NCBI RefSeq assembly: GCF_003286085.1
Contig: NW_020825294.1
Coordinates: 15,026,501 to 15,090,500 of the forward strand
DNA: 64,000 nt
Origin: Drosophila persimilis
Taxonomy: Eukaryota > Arthropoda > Insecta > Diptera > Drosophilidae
Direction of reading: 5' to 3'
The position numbers and the translations under genes were made by a program. Positions 38,353 through 50,056 of this stretch are shown piece by piece. The notes under the pieces were generated by a model. It saw nothing but the letters and a program-made list of their open reading frames with translations, had not been told where the DNA came from and searched no databases. Each line of letters opens with the position of its first letter. Position 1 is the first letter of the stretch.

Positions 38353-38764
38353 TCCAGTATGGGCTCCCCTCCGCCATAGAGCGAACATAATGCACGATAA
38401 AGAGTGTGTGAGAGAGAGACAGAAAATGAGGAAGCGGCGTTGCCCCGATACGTAACCACTGAAATTTCTTTTGTTCCGTCTGGCTATAATAATTATCCGA
38501 TCTGATTCCGATTCTGCAGTCTAGTCATTCTCTATGAGTCTGCGGTTTTGGTTTTCTCCTATCTTTAAAATTGTGGATGCCATAGATTTTTGTCTTTTTT
38601 GAGGGCGGATAGGGGCGTTGAAACAAAGTCGATTCAGTGTGATATCACAGGAGTCTGGATACAAAATTTCGTTGGTCTAGCTCTCATAGTCTCTGAGAGC
38701 TATGCATCAAACAAGACGGACGGACAGACATACGTGGCTCTTTGACGCTGATCCAGAATAATAG
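38353..38764 (-). mobile_element. diverged DINE-1-type element embedded in BEL-1 unit 2
   Basis: The same insertion as at 34,538-34,925 and at the same place in the unit, so it was amplified with the array. It retains the CGTTGCCCCGATACG stretch lost in unit 1. Confidence 0.75.
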
Positions 38765-39243
38765 GCGTGCCGAGTGGATGTTCCTTTGAGGTTGGGGGGA
38801 TGGTAGAACAGATGAGGCAGGGCAGCCACGATAGGGTATCCGTCCGTAAGAAAAACACTCAATCTTCTCTAAGTCTTGCCGGCTTATTTATTTTTGTACG
38901 TAACCTGTTCCTTACACTTTTCCTTCAATGTATTTTCTTCTTCTTTTTCGACGGTCCAAGTTCAGTCGATCGAGAACTTCTGATAAGCTGGATCAAGGGA
39001 TCTAAGGGCGCCAAACTTCAAAAACGACTTTTCGTTCTTAAAGTCCAGCCTCCTGGCTGACTTATTTCGAAACATGTTCTATGTAGACAGCGAGTTTTTT
39101 AACGTGTATCGCATTTCATAGACTAAGTCGGAATTACTGCAAATCACGGTGGCAGGTCTTAATTAAGATGCCTGTTCCAGCCTCTGCTTTTCCACGAATG
39201 ATCTGTAGTACAAATAACCCCTTATTTGAAAGTTGAATTTGCT

Positions 39244-39744
39244 TTAAAGGTGAAGTGCGTCTCTGAAAGAAGTAATATGGAATTGATCCTCCGGATTGAT
39301 CCACACTTGCCGGTACATCTTTTCTATGTCCGCAGTGAATACGTACTTATGAATTCGAAATCGTAGCAGAATGGACATAAGTTCGCTCTGAACGGTGGGT
39401 CCAGCCTGCAGAATGTCGTTCAAAGATTTCCCGCTTGTTGATTTGCATGAGGCATCGAATACTACCCGAAGCTTTGTGGTGGTGCTCTCAGGTTTGAGTA
39501 CACAATGATGTGGAATGAAGTAGTGCCTTTTGGGAACTTTTGATGCTGGCACAATCTTCATATGTCCTAGTCCTTCATACTCTTCTATGAAGTTCACATA
39601 ACTCTTCCAAGTTTCTGTTGAGCTTCGCCGCTCCAACGCTAGGAATCTTTTTGTTGCGGCTTTCAACGACTCCTTCAGGGCTGAAGGGTGTTCGGAAAAT
39701 GGGAGCTTTACAATAAAACAGAAACACTGTGTCAGGTAACACAC
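39244..39744 (-). pseudogene. BEL-1 unit 2 RT, N-terminal part
   Basis: 166 codons, differing from unit 1 by one residue near the end (FHIT instead of FHST). Same deletion junction after NPEDQ. Confidence 0.85.
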
Positions 39745-39765
39745 ACAAAGGCTGACACGGTGTGG

Positions 39766-40245
39766 CTAAAAACTCAGCATCCAAATAAATGGATCTTCGC
39801 AACGCTCCGGCTCAAAGGACCAGCTGTCTGAAGATTTTCTGTAAAATGAGCTTCGCACCGTGCTTCCACTGGAGTGCGTGGTTGGTCTTCCGTCTCTAGA
39901 TTGTCCAGAGTCCAGAATCTTTCCATGAGCTCGTTTACTCCCGTTGCACAAATGGGTGAGGAATTGTGGGCAGATTTGACTTTTCCTGCCACATCCCAGT
40001 TTCGTGTTTTGTAGCAACGGGCCTCCTGTCCTTAGCTGATCTGGTAGCAGCAGCGAGTAGTAATGCTCGGCTCCGATTAGCATGTCGATTTTGCCTGGCT
40101 TATGGAAGTTTGGATCTGCCAGTGAGATCTTGCTTGGTACGTTTAAGCTCTCTGAATCGAGTGCCTGAGCTGGCTGATCAGCTATTATCTGTGGTAATAC
40201 GAAAGCTTCAATTCTTTGCGTAAAACCATTGTGAAGGGATTTCAT
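39766..40245 (-). pseudogene. BEL-1 unit 2, protease-RT linker region
   Basis: Matches unit 1 but is missing a few bases around 39,992, so KLG is followed by a shifted frame. Confidence 0.8.
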
Positions 40246-40278
40246 GAGTACATTTACTCGTACTCTGCTGGTCTTTGA

Positions 40279-41000
40279 TTAACCTCCAATTCCTTCGATC
40301 CGTAATGTTGTGTCTTTTAGTTTGAGTGACAACATTGATGCCATTCGTTCAGAGATCAAGTTTATCTGTGATCCTGAATCTAGCAGTGCTCTGAAATTAG
40401 CAACCTGCCCGTTGTTGGGTTCTACTGCCACCTTTGCTGTGGCCAGAAGATTGTAACTATTGTTACATGCTGCACCAACCGTCGGGCCTCTTGATTCTGA
40501 AGCTGCGCCTGATGCTGTTTCCAAATGTATCATCGTGTTGTGCTTCTTGTCACACTTGAAGCAGTTTCGACCAGGGCATGCGTTTGTTTTGTGATTTGTT
40601 CTAAAACAATTAACGCACATTTTTTGTTTTTGTACCCAATTTAGTCGTTCTGATGGAGATTTGGAGCGAAATTCTTCGCATCCGTAGAGCCAATGGCTTG
40701 CTTTCTTGCAGAATGTGCATAAGGGTGCTCGCGCTCTCCCTGTGTTTGCTGATGCACATGTCGTGCCAGAGAGAGAGCCATCCTTGATGCTGGTGGCTTC
40801 TTACTGGTTCCTAGAACCCGAATTCTTTGCTCCAAGAACTGAAGCATCGTATCCTGCGCCTGAATGTCCTTTGAGCTTCCCAATGATTGCTCATAAAAGG
40901 CCTTATTTGTTCCATCCAGTTTGTTTCTGATAATGGCAATCAATATCGGATCCCATGTAGATATTGTAGCGGCAGCTTCTGCCTCCATATGTGTATCCAT
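40279..41000 (-). pseudogene. BEL-1 unit 2 gag C-terminus and protease, frameshifted
   Basis: Two frames: 41,000-40,641 (capsid end) and 40,620-40,279 (zinc knuckles and protease). Altered sequence at 40,764-40,780 (AGAGAGAGCC in place of TTTGGCTCTCTC) shifts the frame. The third Cys/His motif is complete here (CFKCDKKHNTMIH). Protease active site DSGSQ is present. Confidence 0.83.
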
Positions 41001-41414
41001 TATATCTGTTTGTACTTATTACTTTTGACCCGTTGGGAGTGTTTTATTTGCTTTGCAGCTGGATACGCTCCGAATCGCAACCGTTGTCGGTCAGAGAGGT
41101 AATAGTACAGGTGATGTGTTGGATGGAGGGATTTGTGCTGTTTCCAATCAGTGTAACGCACGGAACAACAAAAATTGATTACTTTGGTGGTAATCGAATT
41201 CTATAGCTGTTTTTCTGTTGGATGATAACCTGAATATGTGAGATTTGCCAAAGTGATACTTATTGGTAGGAGATGCTACCGTAAGTTTATGGCCTGGTGC
41301 CAAATTTTTATTGAAGATGTCCTGTTGACTGCTTCAATCTGATGTCCAGATCTAATCCTTTCACTGTAGCTTGTCTGACAGCTTGAAAGGATGACCAAGG
41401 TCGGGGTCACCATA

Positions 41415-43141
41415 TGTTAATGTGTGTGTGTGTGTGTGTAGGAAGCTGGGCTGCATACGGTACATAAACCGTCTACAGTTTGGTCGTCGAAACTAGAACT
41501 TGAACCTGTTAGACTGCGGAGTGGGTATCCTACGGTGCGCAAGGGAGGGTCTGAAGACACGGCGACAGATGAGTGACAGCCAGTTATGGTACTGTTTCTG
41601 ATACTGATTTTATTGATAAAACTGATTCTTATTTATAGGTAATAAAAGGTACAAAAGTGCTGAGTCTGTAAAATATATGTTGTGTGTATTATGGATAATT
41701 TTAGTGTCTGGTGGGCAATAGCGATATTTTGATGGTCAGCAACTGCCCCGCTGTCTTCGCCGTCTGCGGAGAGAGTGCATTGTCAGCAGAACTCACTGCA
41801 GTGGCCAGTGTGTTGTCGTGAGGTATTATATTACATGTTAAATAGAACACTGTGTCACGGTGCCACTGTGTTATGCCGACGTGTATTATAAACTATTGCT
41901 TAAGCATATTTCTGCAACTGAACAGATATTATTTCGTAAATAAAATGTTTGGGATAGCCGGGAAATACAAATTTGATGGTTCTTAAAAATTGAAAATTTG
42001 TATTTCGTTACTTTTGGAAGCTGCCGAGCTTTTTCGGTAACTCTGACTTCACATTTATAAATTAAAAATTGTTCCGTTGTTAAGGTTACATTTGGCGTTT
42101 ATTTGGGTGAAAACCGACTGTCTTTTTTGGTGTTATGTGCCTTCGCCCGAAGAGGACTGACCGACTGTCTTGAAGAGTGCTGACCGACTCAACGAGGACT
42201 GACCGACTGCCTGACCGAATGGCTCCAGTATGGGCTCCCCTCCGCCATAGAGCGAACATAATGCACGAGTGTGTGAGAGAGAGACAGAAAATGAGGAAGC
42301 GGCGTTGCCCCGATACGTAACCACTGAAATTTCTTTTGTTCCGTCTGGCTATAATAATTATCCGATCTGATTCCGATTCTGCAGTCTAGTCATTCTCTAT
42401 GAGTCTGCGGTTTTGGTTTTCTCCTATCTTTAAAATTGTGGATGCCATAGATTTTTGTCTTTTTTGAGGGCGGATAGGGGCGTTGAAACAAAGTCGATTC
42501 AGTGTGATATCACTGGAGTCTGGATACAAAATTTCGTTGGTCTAGCTCTCATAGTCTCTGAGAGCTATGCATCAAACAAGACGGACGGACAGACATACGT
42601 GGCTCTTTGACGCTGATCCAGAATAATAGGCGTGCCGAGTGGATGTTCCTTTGAGGTTGGGGGGATGGTAGAACAGATGAGGCAGGGCAGCCACGATAGG
42701 GTATCCGTCCGTAAGAAAAACACTCAATCTTCTCTAAGTCTTGCCGGCTTATTTATTTTTGTACGTAACCTGTTCCTTACACTTTTCCTTCAATGTATTT
42801 TCTTCTTCTTTTTCGACGGTCCAAGTTCAGTCGATCGAGAACTTCTGATAAGCTGGATCAAGGGGATCTAAGGGCGCCAAACTTCAAAAACGACTTTTCG
42901 TTCTTAAAGTCCAGCCTCCTGGCTGACTTATTTCGAAACATGTTCTATGTAGACAGCGAGTTTTTTAACGTGTATCGCATTTCATAGACTAAGTCGGAAT
43001 TACTGCAAATCACGGTGGCAGGTCTTAATTAAGATGCCTGTTCCAGCCTCTGCTTTTCCACGAATGATCTGTAGTACAAATAACCCCTTATTTGAAAGTT
43101 GTATTTGCTTTAAAGGTGAAGTGCGTCTCTGAAAGAAGTAC
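41415..43141 (-). repeat. BEL-1 unit 3, truncated
   Basis: Starts with the same LTR end and runs to AAGAAGTACT, 1-2 bases past the junction at which units 1 and 2 continue into RT. It then changes to unrelated sequence. Embedded DINE-1 at 42,226-42,630. Confidence 0.88.
42226..42630 (-). mobile_element. diverged DINE-1-type element embedded in BEL-1 unit 3
   Basis: Third amplified copy of the same insertion; lacks AATAAAG-like bases near 42,267 compared with unit 2. Confidence 0.75.
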
Positions 43142-43394
43142 TCATTCGATATATTTGTCGTAGAGGAATTAGGTTTGGTTTTGAATAAGACTTTACATAG
43201 TTGTTCTCATGAATGATATAAAGTCCTTCATACTTTGTAAATATTATCACTTCAATAGGTATTTGTTGCTTCTCCTTGGGCTGCTGAGAGTTTACAATAT
43301 TCGGCTGGGTAGGCTTGGTAGTTGGTAGCTGGGTAGTTGCAAAGGAGACTACTTTCAAGGTGTTTGCGGGACCAAATAATGACCTGGCTGCTGC
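43142..43394. other. unassigned sequence at array edge
   Basis: A minus-strand frame (43,358-43,110) reads TQPNIVNSQQPKEKQQIPIE then KYEGLYIIHENNYVKSYSKP and fuses into the BEL-1 TSFRDALHL end. It may be another retroelement fragment; I do not recognise it. Confidence 0.35.
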
Positions 43395-43935
43395 TGCGTC
43401 CTACTACTTTCGCCCACTCACCTATCTCCCTGAGTGTTGGTTACATTATGTAGCTGATTGTCGATGGAAATACACCCGTAATAAGTATGTCATCTGCATA
43501 AGCTTTTATTATTGGGGCTTTCATTTCATATCTCTTTCTAAGGTCATCGACCACAAGATTCCACAGGAGGGGCGACAGGACTCCTCACTGTGGTGTGCAC
43601 ACTTCCATAACTTAGGAGGCTCTTTATCCACAGGTTGATTGCTGGGTGTATGTTAGTCGCTTCCAGGCGAATTTTTATTGCGTTCGTAGCGACGTTATTA
43701 AATGCTCCGGAGATGTTAATAAATACTCCCAGCGCATACTTTTTATTGGGAAGGTCGTTCTCAACGGTAACTATTGCCGAGTGTAGTGCCGCCTCCACCG
43801 ATTCCCCTTTGGTACAGGCATGTTGGTTAGTTGACATCAGTCCCTCTACCTCATTCCTGATGTGTATATCCATTCGGTTGGTTGGCGATCTTAAGGAATT
43901 GATTGAGTTTGTTCCTTTGAATCAGTGCTGCCAGA
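43395..43935 (-). pseudogene. LOA-type RT fragment (LOA-C)
   Basis: The minus frame 43,873-43,544 reads GVFINISGAFNNVATNAIKI, parallel to LOA-A near 27,040. To its left the sequence matches LOA-A ORF2 near 9,370-9,475, including the region encoding the catalytic motif. It is contiguous across the point where copia interrupts LOA-A (GGGGCTTTCATTTCATATC near 43,528), showing the empty site. Many substitutions and indels. Confidence 0.8.
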
Positions 43936-44089
43936 ATCTTCTAAGCAAAAATTGCTAGATTTGGGAAAAATTAGTAAAAATGTTGTGAAAATTTCAAAAA
44001 AATAATTTCTAAAGCACTAAAATTTTCAACAAATATACATATGTATAATGTCACGCTTATAACAGTAGAATCGTCTAACAGAAGGCTAA

Positions 44090-44420
44090 AAGAGTGTCTC
44101 ACCTCTGTCATTGATGTCTGGGCTTCCCAACACATTATGGTGGGGAAGCTTGCCCCCCTCCCTCAGCATTTCCAGTTGGCAAACCGTACGCATCAGCAGC
44201 CTAAGTGTTTTGTCGTCGTTGAACTTTAAGATTTTTACCCCACCCAGTACCATCGAAGGTGGGCATAGGGGCCGCGGGGTCTTCATTCATCCGAGCGAAC
44301 AGTTGGCGAGGCGCCCATGCACCTGCTTTGTAGCGTGCAGGTGTGGGATAGCTGCCGTTTACCCATACTAGTATGAAGAGATTTCGTGTGCACCTCTAGC
44401 TATGCTCTGACTAAGCTCGC
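44090..44420 (-). pseudogene. LOA-C: endonuclease and ORF1 fragments
   Basis: NVLGSPDINDRGETLF (about 44,140-44,090) matches the LOA-A endonuclease. It is joined directly to ORF1-like sequence (44,150-44,310, GGVKILKFNDDKT) and then 5' UTR-like sequence to about 44,420. Large internal deletions have brought distant parts together. The sequence from 43,936 to 44,089 is unassigned. Confidence 0.65.
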
Positions 44421-46204
44421 CGGATTGTCGGGGTTCGTTCTACTCTCTCCTATCACATACTGACACACACTCGCATAATGTTTTAGGTGCACATTTAAAA
44501 ATAAAAAAAAAGAAGAATCAAGAAACAAACATAAAACTAACAACAGAATCCAGGTTTAACCGGAGCAAGGAATTGGTTATGGGACTAACAAGTTGGTTGT
44601 GGAAAATGTGGACATACTTATCAATTACTCTACTCAAATGATGAGAAACTCCGGTGTTAGTGAGAATCTCTATCTTCTCTACCCTCCCAACCTATGCTAT
44701 ACAGGTAACCTGACCGTATAGACCCTTGAATAACGTTAAGCAGTTATCATCCCACCACTTCGATCATGCCTTTCTGAGGACGGACTCCTGAATTTAGTTC
44801 GCCGTTGTACCTCAAAATCAATATCATTATATATATATTTCAATAAATCCCTAATCATATAATTAAATTCTTGGAGCGGGAAGTTTCTTAACTTATAATT
44901 AAATTCATTTTTGCTGTGTCTCGATAGGTTAATATATTAGTAAAAAAATTTAGAAGAAATATTAGGAAAAATAAATATTTAAAAAATGTCCATCATATAT
45001 GGGTAACAGATTCTAAAGGGGTGAGAGGTACCAATACATTATGGTTACGGATATATAAAGGTGATATCAATAGAAAAATATATGTAACACGCAGGTTACT
45101 TCCCAGCTCAGTGCATATATGTACTTGTTTTTATTTACAAACTCACAGCGCTTTTGGTAGGCTAGTACCGCTTATTCAATTCGAGTTCATTATTGGGTGT
45201 CGCTGGCACAGCTAAATCAGTTGACGATGGGGTACATTAGCCCCTTAGCTTGACTTCAGGTTGCCGATCTGATTCGACGTCGGTCTGCGGACTACACTTT
45301 CATTGGAGGCTCGATAACGGGTGGCATCAATGACGCCAAAAAAAAAGTTCCGGAGGCACCTCTTGGTTTTCGCCGTGCATCCACATTTGTTGAGGCTTTC
45401 GACAGACGACGTCAAGCTGCAGGTCTCGCTGTTCGGTGTTTTCCCGCGGGTTCACTACTTGTCTTTTCGATCCGCCCCACAACTCTCGTAAACCACACCG
45501 TATATGCACTCGTATGCAACTGATGATCGCACGAGCAGTACCGTGGCTACGGGCCGCCGTCCTATAACACAAATTCTTATATATATATTACCACGAACAC
45601 ATTCCAAATTAATCACGGACATACCAGCTGGGATTTCTTTATACCGCTTTCCTGGGTAAATCTCCTGGTTCTCGGTCTTAATTGAAACTCAGCTCACGAG
45701 GTATGGCGTAGATGCCAGAACTGTTCGTTGGCTAAATATATATATATATATATATTTATTTATTCCCGAATATAGCACAAACACGTCCGCTTTAATCAAT
45801 CGATTCTCAGTCAATAACTCCAGCCCAACTTCTGCAAGTTCAGCTAAGCGGTACCGAACCAAAAGCTCGAAGATCGGATAATATTTGGAAATATATTTCC
45901 ATAATATTTGCATAATCGGATGATCTTAGGAACTTTACCTGCATAATCGGATGATCTTTCGCCCAATTGAGCGAGATTTTGGTCAAGCTTTTAATATATG
46001 CTCTCCCTACGCTACGCTACTCTCTTGGGTCAAGGTAAACGTGACGTCTTTCGCTTAAATGCGTGCGCTGCGCGCCGACTCTTTTTAGAAAGCTTTTCGG
46101 AAAGCTTGCAGCTTACGATCCACTTTCGGAGTTACTATGTATCTGCACTTTTAAGCATTACCAAAAGAAAACTGTACTTATCCGTGAAATTACATACTCT
46201 TTCC
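44421..46204. other. unassigned AT-rich region
   Basis: No recognisable protein. Features seen: a TATATATATATATATATATA microsatellite near 45,735-45,757, and a direct repeat GCATAATCGGATGATCTT at about 45,911 and 45,941. An 81-codon minus ORF (45,327-45,572) resembles nothing known to me. Confidence 0.4.
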
Positions 46205-46475
46205 CTGAATTCGGCCCCTACAGCTTGCACTGTGTCATCTTGCCATTCTCAACGCTACGGTCGATGAGTGCCACGATCAAATGTCGTTTGGTCACATCAC
46301 TGAGCTCCGCTGTGAGCTTTGTTGTTGCCTTCTTGGCCGTTTTGGGTGGAGGGGCTGCAATCTTGCGCCCGCGTCGTCGCTTGCTCGCCGAGTTTTCATC
46401 ATGGCAATCTCAGTCGATCTTTCGCTCCTGGTGGCCATCATCTCCAACACCTTATTGGCGAATTACGTTGTTTTC
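46205..46475 (-). pseudogene. LOA-type ORF1 fragment (LOA-D)
   Basis: The plus-strand sequence GTCATCTTGCCATTCTCAAC and onward parallels LOA-A 28,905-29,115 (ORF1, region encoding the KRHLIVALID block and the basic linker after it). Frame broken. The following 46,476-46,792 holds nothing recognisable. Confidence 0.7.
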
Positions 46476-46792
46476 AATAAGTTCAATAAAATTTTTAGCC
46501 ACCGCACTGGAGCTTATCAGTACGATGTATACTGCTATATTGCTTGGCCTTGGCTTTTGTAAAATTTTGCGGTAATTTTTATGTTAGTTGATTTTAATCA
46601 GGCTTCGGATACTAGGGACTCTCGTGGTAAACCAGAGCTGTGGCCAACCCAACACGACCGTTTCTGATCAATTCGATATTTTATGTTGCTCAACATCGTT
46701 ATGGTGCTTCAAGTGTGAATTCATATGTACAGATGTTAGGCGGTAAATCTTAGGCGGTAACGAATTCACTTCTTCTTTAATTTTAATTTATT

Positions 46793-49623
46793 TCGTCAAA
46801 TTCCTTTGACCACCTCTTTATAAACCCAAGCACTCCTATGGCCTTATTTACCATGGTAGAAATGTGTTCGGAAAACTTTAACTTTTCGAGGCATTAAGGT
46901 GTAACAAGTTTGCACAACTCCATGACTCAAAGCTATTGAGATCGGATTGCAAGCGAGAATGAAATGAAATGTCCTTGTACTGGACACAGAGTTTAACATC
47001 ATCCGCATACATAAGTACTCGAGAGTATGTTAATACTGAAGGCAAGTCATTAATAAAGAGTGTGAAAATTAAGGGGCCTAGATGGCTGCCCTGTAGTACT
47101 CCCGAAGAAACCTTGACTGGTGAAGAAAGGGAGATTTGAAAAGGACTCTTTGAGACCTGGAACAAAGATAGCAAGAAATCCATCTCAGGAGGTTGGGCGG
47201 AAACGCTAAAAGGCCAAGTTTATGTGCTAGAAGGGAATGGTTTACAGAGTCGAATGCTTTACTGAAGTCGGTGTAAATAACATCCGTTTGTAAATTACCT
47301 TGAGAGCTTTTAATAATGAAAGAGGTAAACTCTAACAAGTTCTTGGTGGTTGATCGCCGCCTTATAAGTCCATGCTGAGTTGGAGATATAAGTGTCTTGC
47401 AGAGATTTTGCAAGTGCGGAGTTAAAACCTTCTCAATCATTTTAGTAATAGCGGATCACTTTGCTATACCTCTATAATTTTTTGCATCAGACTTGCTACC
47501 TTTTTTGTGGAGGAATTATAAACGATTCCTACCAGATCGGTGGGAAGCAAGAAAAAGCAATTGTCCACACAGTGCCTCGGCGCAGTACCTGAGTACACAA
47601 CCAGGAACCCCGTCTGGACCCGGTGAAAACACCGGCTTAACTAGTCGAAGATCATGAAGTAAGGAACATTCATTTAACAAGGGACTGAAAATGCCGTTTG
47701 ACTTCGGTAAACCGTATGGGTACGGGTCACCAGAGTAGCTTTCCTCAGAACAGGTGGTTTGGAAAAATTGGGCAAAAAGATCGGCAACTGCCTGATCATT
47801 ATTTGCCGACGTATTAAAAAATGATAGCGAGGATGGGTGTGCGGACGTTCTACGCTTACTGTTTACGAAGCAGTAAAACTGTTTAGGGTCCTGAGAAAAA
47901 CGTATCCTGCATCGAGATAGGTAGTTTTTATAACATTGAGCATTAAGAACTGAAGTTTGACCGAGCTTTTACATAGCGAGAGTGAGAAGTAGAAGAACCA
48001 ACTTCCTGAAATTTTTTATGAAGTCTTGATTTTAAGTTTTTAAAACTGGATAACTCTTTGGTAAACCAGGGGGGTTTTCCAGATCTAATCGGACAAGAAA
48101 GTGGGACACAAGAATCAAAAAATGTGCTAAGAGTATTGTAAAAAATGTTTGTGCCTTTTAGTGCAAAAGTGCAAAAAATCAGTGCAAAAAAAGCGGACCA
48201 ATCAAAATCCCTAATGAGGTTATTTAGCTTCACAAACTCGGCTTTACGAAAGCAGTGGACACGTTCAGGTAGCATACTCGGCCGATCCAATACAGTTGGT
48301 CCTATATCTAGCGACACTTCGAAAGTAGGATGGTAGGGGTCTCCAGGTATAGTGAGCGGAAGTGGTCGGGTTAACAACACTAAGGTAGGATCCGATACAA
48401 AGCACAGATCAAGCAATCGACCCAAGGAATTTTTCACATAGTTTACTTGAGACAGGGACAGGTCAAGCCAGCCGTCAACAAATTCATGTCGTGACATGGG
48501 CACTAGGATACTAGACTCGTTTACCGAAGACCAAACAGTTCCTGGCCAGTTGAAGCCACCAAGAACTATCATATGATCTTTATCTGGATATGGAAGAAAC
48601 AGCGGTTAAAGCAGACAAGTGCTGCTCATAAATTGAAATATCTGAAGAAGATGGAATATACGAGCAAGTAATGAATAAAGCGAAAGCGGGAAGAATCAAT
48701 TTTACACACAGGAATTCCAGTTCCTGTTGAACTTGGACTGCGAAGAGTTCCGACGTGAAGTAAGAGTGCACTGCAATTAGAACCCCTTCCTGCACGTCGA
48801 GACGAACTATCGTTCCTAAAAGTTGTGTACCGACCTGTTAAAACCTCGGAACTAAGAATGTCCGGCTTTAACCAGGTTTCGGTAAGCACAATAACGTGGG
48901 AAGCAAATGCAACACTATCCCGGAAAAGAATGCTGAGCTTACTACGCAAGCCTCTTACATTCTGATAGGTTACTAAAAGAGAAGTTAGTTTTTTGGAAAA
49001 GTGGAAGCAAGACGGGAAGTTGAGGAAGAGGAAGTTGAGGTTGAGGGTGGCACACTGGAAAGATTTGTAAGGGATATGGGGGGCCTATTCTTCTTCTTAG
49101 CCTGAAACTCCTTCACCACCAAATGCTCCGGCCAAAATTTGGCGGAGAAAATGGTGTCAAATTGAGTTGGGGAGATGCTTATCTTTAACGAGGCTATCTA
49201 CCTGGCATAAGAGAAGTTAAATTTCTCCACCTTTAAACCCACAGCTTTTATTTTGCTTTGAATAAAAGCAATTACATCATTAGATGTGAGGTCAGGGCCA
49301 GCCGTGATACAAAAACTTGTCGTTTTGGTGGGACTCCCACCAGTGGTTTAGTCACCACAGGCCTAGTACCTGTGGTGGCAATATCCGGAGGTCCGGAACG
49401 TCTATTTACTGGTGGGATCGGGATGGACGGGACAACTAGCGAACTTGCGAACACCACGGACACGGACGCTGCAGACGTACTTGGCTGCACAATCTAGGCT
49501 ACCGAATCTGCATCGCCAGCAGCTGTCGTTGCCCTTGGAGTGGCAAACGAGATCAGCAGTTGCAGACTGCCAAATTGAGACTCCATGGTTAGGAGCCGAT
49601 CGTATTGCTTTTTAAAGCCAACG
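46793..49623 (-). pseudogene. decayed CR1-type element (CR1-C)
   Basis: Minus-strand homolog of CR1-A from the middle of ORF1 (about 14,300) to RT (about 17,395). It includes ORF1 (49,490-49,272, PPVNRRSGPPDIATTG), the ORF1/ORF2 junction with the conserved A AAA AAC TAA (48,994-48,985), endonuclease (48,949-47,943, TETWLKPDILSSE), and RT (47,440-46,878, YTDFSKAFDSVNH, LMYADDVKLC). Several frameshifts and a deletion of about 120 bp near 46,890. Both ends truncated; the right end abuts the BEL-2 LTR. Confidence 0.88.
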
Positions 49624-50033
49624 GGGGGTTCGATTCTGCGGCGGTACAAAGTCAGCGTGCGGTCGGCTTCGTCTAGAAGTTTCTACTGCGGTACAAAGTA
49701 AGCGTGCGGGCGTCTTCGTCTAGAAGTTTCTACTGACTCAACTCAGCGAAAAGAAGTCGAGCAAAAGGGAATTGGAAGATCACGCGATACGACTCGACGC
49801 GATGGTCTCAATTCAAAAATAACGGAACGCATCGCTGTGTGCGTGCGCAGCTGCGGGTCTGGCCATGCGTGTGAGAACATTACAGCTATGTTCTGGACCC
49901 GAGCAAACAACAACACAGCTATGCGCGTAAAAATAGTTACTTAGGCGATGTACTACAATCATGAGCGTGTGAATAGGTCAATCGCGATATACATGAACAT
50001 TGAATTAAAAACTACGAGGCTCATTTCTCAACA
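49624..50033 (-). repeat. BEL-2 3' LTR, truncated
   Basis: On the minus strand it starts TGTTGAGAAATGAGCC at 50,033 just after the polypurine tract CAGGGGGGCCGGTA. It carries two 47-bp minisatellite units (49,641-49,687 and 49,688-49,734) and is cut at 49,624, about 115 bp short of the end seen in the other LTR. Confidence 0.8.
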
Positions 50034-50056
50034 TACCGGCCCCCCTGAACGACTGT

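Larger units (their letters stand above)
37545..41414 (-). repeat. BEL-1 unit 2
   Basis: 3,870 bp, same structure as unit 1. Embedded DINE-1 at 38,353-38,764. Nearly identical to unit 1 over the coding part, with small indels at 40,764-40,780 (gag frameshift) and 39,992 (linker). Confidence 0.88.
33728..43141 (-). repeat. tandem array of a deleted BEL/Pao element (BEL-1), 2.5 units
   Basis: Units start at 33,728, 37,545 and 41,415, each with TGTTAATGTGTGTG...TAGGAAGCTGGG. The first two are 3,817 and 3,870 bp; the third stops at 43,141. Each unit is an LTR-containing segment plus an internal region with gag, protease and the beginning of RT on the minus strand. The organisation LTR-internal-LTR-internal-LTR is what unequal recombination between LTRs of one element gives. 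Identity between units is high, with scattered small indels. The left edge at 33,728 is a true LTR end, since its flank differs from the internal sequence before the other two. Confidence 0.9.

Noticed and set aside
45327..45572. 81-codon minus-strand ORF
   Set aside because: No recognisable motif and no context supporting a gene.
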